Part shown: in pieces, positions 61,038 through 64,000 of the stretch
How the letters are laid out: every line of letters starts with the position of its first letter
Position numbering within the stretch: the stretch's first letter is position 1
From: DASZIT01 sp963709665
GTDB lineage: Bacteria > Actinomycetota > Acidimicrobiia > Acidimicrobiales > RAAP-2
Direction of reading: 5' to 3'
Length of the DNA stretch: 64,000 nt
Assembly: GCA_963709665.1 (NCBI GenBank)
Contig: CAVPWU010000010.1
Span: 41,390 to 105,389 of the forward strand
Made by a program: the position numbers and the translations under genes
Notes under the pieces: model-generated
Database searches by the model: none
What the model was told of the DNA's origin: nothing
What the model saw: the letters and a program-made list of their open reading frames with translations, nothing else

Positions 61038-61058
61038 GGTTGGCGTCTACTACGACCC
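61038..61058 (+). repeat. Right copy of a perfect 21-bp inverted repeat
   Basis: Pairs with 59653-59673 across 1.36 kb. The 12 bases CTACTACGACCC at 61047-61058 are the YYDP-encoding sequence of the Rhs cores. Here they are not part of a recognisable Rhs frame. Confidence 0.8.
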
Positions 61059-61149
61059 CGATTTCGGGGTAGTTCAATCTCCGACCAGGGGCCTCCAGTG
61101 TCTTCAGATCTCCGGACGTCATCTAACTGTCGCTTTTCCTTGTCTAGCC

Positions 61150-61380
61150 CTACAGGATGTGGATGAGTCCCCCGACAATCAACACCAATCCAAAGAGCAG
61201 CAGAAGCAGAGGTCCACCTTTTGTCTGAATCTGTTCGAATCTAAACGGTCTATTGGCTCCGACGGTTTTGCGAACACGGCTATTTATTCGTGGCGACAAT
61301 ACATACATTATGATAGACAGTACTAGGCAGGCGACCCCTAGTAATACCGTTATATAGGGATTAGAGTTAATCGTCGCCAT
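61150..61380 (-). CDS. Small two-helix membrane protein, candidate immunity protein
   Basis: 76 residues with two membrane helices (VLLGVACLVLSIIMYVL and LLLLLFGLVLIVGGLIHIL) joined by a basic loop. AT-rich codons unlike the 1-57 kb genes. It lies 30 bases after the end of the second Rhs tip on the same strand. Position and size suit an immunity protein, but no family was recognised. Confidence 0.5.
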   Translation of the reverse strand: MATINSNPYITVLLGVACLVLSIIMYVLSPRINSRVRKTVGANRPFRFEQIQTKGGPLLLLLFGLVLIVGGLIHIL

Positions 61381-61410
61381 GTATCCGATACCGTCCTAGG
61401 TAAACGGTTA

Positions 61411-62114
61411 TTAGCATGAGGCGCCAAACGGAGCAGCGGTAACGCCCCACATCTGACCAAATCCGGCGCCAGTCACTGCACCTACGTCAACCTCCAGATC
61501 CTTGGGATTTGGAGAATCGTTTTTGACCCCTTCGGAAACTGAGCCACCTACTCCAAAGCCTGCTGAGGCCCAGACTTGTTCATTGCTTCGATTGCATACG
61601 CACGAATTGGCATAGCCTACATATGGTCCATGATCCAGGAACCCATTCCACCACCCGACAATGTGAATGCTCCACCCTGAAAGGACACGTTTGCGCATAC
61701 TACGTAGCAGCCGCCGAAACCAACTGTAATATGGTCCCACCAATCAGTGCTGGTATCTTCTGGTACGTAGCCCCACCTAGCTTTCTCCTCTGCTTGGCAG
61801 GCTTGGATCTGAGATTCCCCTGCGGGAGGAGGAGAGGTTCCTGAGCAGTATGGAAGTTGCCCACCACTCATCCCGCTCGGATCACTCCCGTTCACCGGGT
61901 CGTCACCAGCGAATGCGAACGGCTGCATGGTCTGGGCGACCAGCGGATCGACGGTAAGGAACTGCCCCGTTGCCGGGTCGTAGTAGCGGTGTACTGCGGA
62001 GGCCCCCGCTGTCGTTCTCGACCGCTTGCAACTGCTACGTGACGCCCGAGATCCCAGCGTGCCGGGGGGCAACCGCCTGACTGCACGACACTCTCGTTCC
62101 GCCTTGCCGATCAC
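61411..62114 (-). pseudogene. Orphan Rhs core with variable C-terminal tip (2), probable frameshift
   Basis: The core begins near 62003: AVHRYYDPATGQFLTVDPLV, then PFAFAGDDPVNGSDPSG. The tip continues through DWWDHITVGFGGCYVVC to GGAFTLSGGGMG and stops at 61617. In another frame from that point the sequence FLDHGPYVGYANSCVCN carries on with SAGFGVGGSV to a stop at 61411. A single missing base near 61640 would join them into a glycine-rich tip of a type common in actinobacterial Rhs proteins. The first 35 residues after the nominal start at 62114 are not Rhs. Oriented opposite to the Rhs module at 58453. Confidence 0.65.
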
Positions 62115-62334
62115 GCACCCATCATTGCCGAGAAGACTACGCCGATGCGGTTGCCCGGAGGAGCTTCTGGCGAACTACAGGCAGGGCGGATCTTCCGTTG
62201 CGGAGTGCCCGATAACGTGCACTGGTCTGCTCGCGATAGGTATCGCCGAAGTGCCGATCAGCCACGGCTGAAGATCGCCACCGAGCCGGCGTTGAGGGAT
62301 ACCCCTGGGCACCGAGGGATGACACGCTTGGGGG

Positions 62335-62622
62335 ATGGCGGCCGTCGACAGCGGTGAGGTTAGGGCCGGTGGCCACCGGAGGAGCCCCACTTGGGCACGA
62401 GTCAGTTTCTACCTGCTGCTGTTCGCATGGAACGCCTACTTTCTCGGAGGCATCGCCTACACCATCTGGATGAGACACCACCCGAACGTTCAAGCCGGCC
62501 AGAACAACGTGGTCTTGTCCTTGTTGTTCGACCTTCTCGTCGTGGGCAACCTCGTCATCCTGGGTCTGGGATTCATCGTTTACCGGCTGATCCGGCGAAG
62601 ACGGTCCTCGGCGTCTACGTAG
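62335..62622 (+). CDS. Small membrane protein
   Basis: 95 residues with two membrane helices (VSFYLLLFAWNAYFLGGIAY and LLFDLLVVGNLVILGLGFIVY) and a C-terminal RRRRSS tail. No family recognised. The ATG at 62335 lacks a clear ribosome site. The intervening 62115-62334 shows no gene. Confidence 0.5.
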   Translation: MAAVDSGEVRAGGHRRSPTWARVSFYLLLFAWNAYFLGGIAYTIWMRHHPNVQAGQNNVVLSLLFDLLVVGNLVILGLGFIVYRLIRRRRSSAST

Positions 62623-62721
62623 GGTTACCTGCGGGTCACTCTCCCGGCGCAGCGCGGGTTTGCCTCCGCAGGCAGCGGTCCCCCCGGGACTTCAGTCAGG
62701 CCCGAGGGGACCATTCACCGC

Positions 62722-62880
62722 CTACTTTCGCTGCAATGTGTTCGCGGCGATCGTCAGGTGCCGGATCATCTCCGGTGCCACCCGAGTCAGTGGGAGCTCT
62801 GCTGTGACGCCGTCAACGACACGCTGGAGCTGCGCCACGTCATAGCGAAGCATTTCTGCAACGTCCTGGGACTGGTCCAT
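62722..62880 (-). CDS. Small helical protein of unknown function
   Basis: 52 residues, predicted helical (MDQSQDVAEMLRYDVAQLQR ... APEMIRHLTIAANTLQRK). The ATG at 62880 has an excellent AAAGGAGG site six bases upstream, which is the main reason to believe it. No domain recognised; possibly a regulator-binding or antitoxin-like peptide. Confidence 0.5.
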   Translation of the reverse strand: MDQSQDVAEMLRYDVAQLQRVVDGVTAELPLTRVAPEMIRHLTIAANTLQRK

Positions 62881-63127
62881 GGTTCCTCCTTTCGCTGAAA
62901 TTAACAGCGAGGGAACCAATGGCGCCGTACGACGCTCGTTCAAACCTCCGCCGACCCAATGGGCCAGCCGCCCGCTATTGCGTCTGAGCTGTCCTCCAAT
63001 CCTACCCGGCCGTGCTGCCGGACCGGCGAATGGATAACGGTCAGTCGCCGGGTGAGACAGCCGACATCGACCCGGCGATCAGTGGCATCCTCCCATTCCG
63101 TTGGTAGTAACTGGGTAGCCTCGGCTT

Positions 63128-63331
63128 GTGAAGCTCGCCGCCATGCCAGCCACGCTTCTCCAAGCGGAAGTAGGGGGAACTGCAAGCTCAAGTGCTTCCC
63201 ATCTGTTGCTGGGAGCAGTCTTCTTCCTGATCTTCGAGATTCTGTGGATCTGGGTGTTTCCTAAATTTCCGCCCCATTTTTCGAGCGAAAAGTTGGAACG
63301 GTTCAATCTGTTCTCTGGCGCAAATTTTTAG
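63128..63331 (+). CDS. Small putative membrane protein
   Basis: 67 residues with one strong membrane helix (LLLGAVFFLIFEILWIWVF) and a charged, phenylalanine-rich C-terminus. GTG start without a good ribosome site. AT-rich compared with most of the window. It may not be real. Confidence 0.35.
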   Translation: MKLAAMPATLLQAEVGGTASSSASHLLLGAVFFLIFEILWIWVFPKFPPHFSSEKLERFNLFSGANF

Positions 63332-63950
63332 GCCTGTGCTGCCTTGCCTGCTCGTTGCAGGACTAGTCAAGTTGTTCTAGTTCGGGTAGAGTTGGCCAAA
63401 AATCAGGTGCCCCACTGGTGCCGTTCAGGGACGTTTACCCTAATCGCGATATTGGGAATGACTGGGAGAGTCGGTCAGTCGATAGTCCGCCGGCGAAGGG
63501 GATCTCCCACCGTCCCAACGTCACCCTCAATGTCATCCTCCGTGGTCAGGCGACGATTTCGACCCAGTGGTGGAAGGCTGGAAGCCCTCTGCCATGCGCC
63601 GCCAGCGCCAGTCCGGGCCCGATGGACAGTCCTGCCGTCCCCGCATCGCCCCCCGGCCACCTTGAACACGATTGCGAAGGGGGTCCTCTGGGGCTGACGG
63701 CGGCTCTGGTCGGACTCGGGACACAGACACCACTTGCGCCATGTCTTCTCCTCCGCAGCGGCTCCGGCTAGCGGGTAGGTAACTCCGCACCATGGAGTGC
63801 CCTGATCGGGAGTGCCGATCGGATCCTGGCCGCCTCGCTCGACCTCCCGAACCGCACCGACCCACAGCCATGGTGATGAGCCGACTCGGTTCTGACGACC
63901 GTAACGGGCGTCCGGGGCGGGCATCGAGCCCGCCCGACCGCGAGGAGGCG
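63332..63950. other. 619-base stretch without a recognisable gene
   Basis: Mixed composition: AT-rich to about 63450, then GC-rich. Open frames on both strands are low-complexity and unlike known families. A GAGGAGG site at its end serves the frame starting at 63951. Confidence 0.4.
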
Positions 63951-64000
63951 ATGACAGACGCGTGGCCGGACCTGGACAACAAGTCCACACAGTTGCACCA
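63951..64000 (+). CDS. Start of a gene cut by the window edge
   Basis: ATG 63951 is preceded by CGAGGAGGCG, a good ribosome site, and reads MTDAWPDLDNKSTQLH to the end of the window. Too short to identify. Confidence 0.4.
   Translation, partial: MTDAWPDLDNKSTQLH

Noticed and set aside
1..64000. CRISPR arrays, rRNA genes or prophage structural genes
   Set aside because: No spaced direct repeats, no conserved rRNA sequence and no phage head, tail or lysis genes were seen.

Overview
The window is GC-rich DNA (roughly 70 % by eye) with GTG/TTG starts, ATGA/GTGA stop-start overlaps, and dozens of acyl-CoA metabolism genes. Together with KstR-like operators and steroid-type catabolic enzymes this points to an actinomycetote, plausibly an uncultured Acidimicrobiia-like lineage; that placement is inference. 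No rRNA, tRNA or CRISPR array was seen.

1-8.6 kb: lipid/steroid-type genes (SDR, acyl-CoA synthetase, crotonase, thioesterase, FadA5-like thiolase) are interspersed with three KstR-like palindromes. A TPP riboswitch precedes an NCS1 transporter, followed by a TMEM175-type channel gene.

8.9-20.8 kb: a cell-surface locus. Two secreted multi-domain proteins end in WxL-like domains. They are followed by a DUF916-type membrane-anchored protein, a neocarzinostatin-fold membrane protein and a LuxR-type regulator. Next come a small HTH gene, an aldo/keto reductase remnant, a frameshifted class F-like sortase, and a PAS-GGDEF-EAL protein coupled to the sortase.

20.9-57.0 kb: a dense catabolic region. 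It holds CoA ligases (one FadD19-like), crotonases, acyl-CoA dehydrogenases (including an overlapping pair behind a Rieske oxygenase), thiolase-DUF35, SDRs, amidohydrolases, a P450, a KstD-like flavoprotein, a Rox-like monooxygenase, a carboxyltransferase, a binding lipoprotein and one FadR-type GntR regulator. A degenerate palindrome close to AAC[AC]T[CG]TAGA[GT]GTT recurs in the promoter regions of this block. Chemically the set could activate, dehydrogenate, hydrate, cleave and ring-open a polycyclic or branched acid, with sterol side-chain catabolism the nearest known analogue.

57.1-64 kb: the organisation changes. After a methyltransferase lies only the C-terminal tip of an acyl-CoA dehydrogenase. 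Then comes a visibly less GC-rich accessory island: two orphan Rhs core/toxin-tip modules point at each other, each followed by a possible immunity gene, with a tyrosine recombinase and a perfect 21-bp inverted repeat between them. The last 2 kb holds small hypothetical genes and little else that I can identify.

Three otherwise well-conserved genes between 17.7 and 24.8 kb (sortase, thioesterase, CoA ligase) each carry one apparent single-base indel. They may be real pseudogenes or sequence errors.
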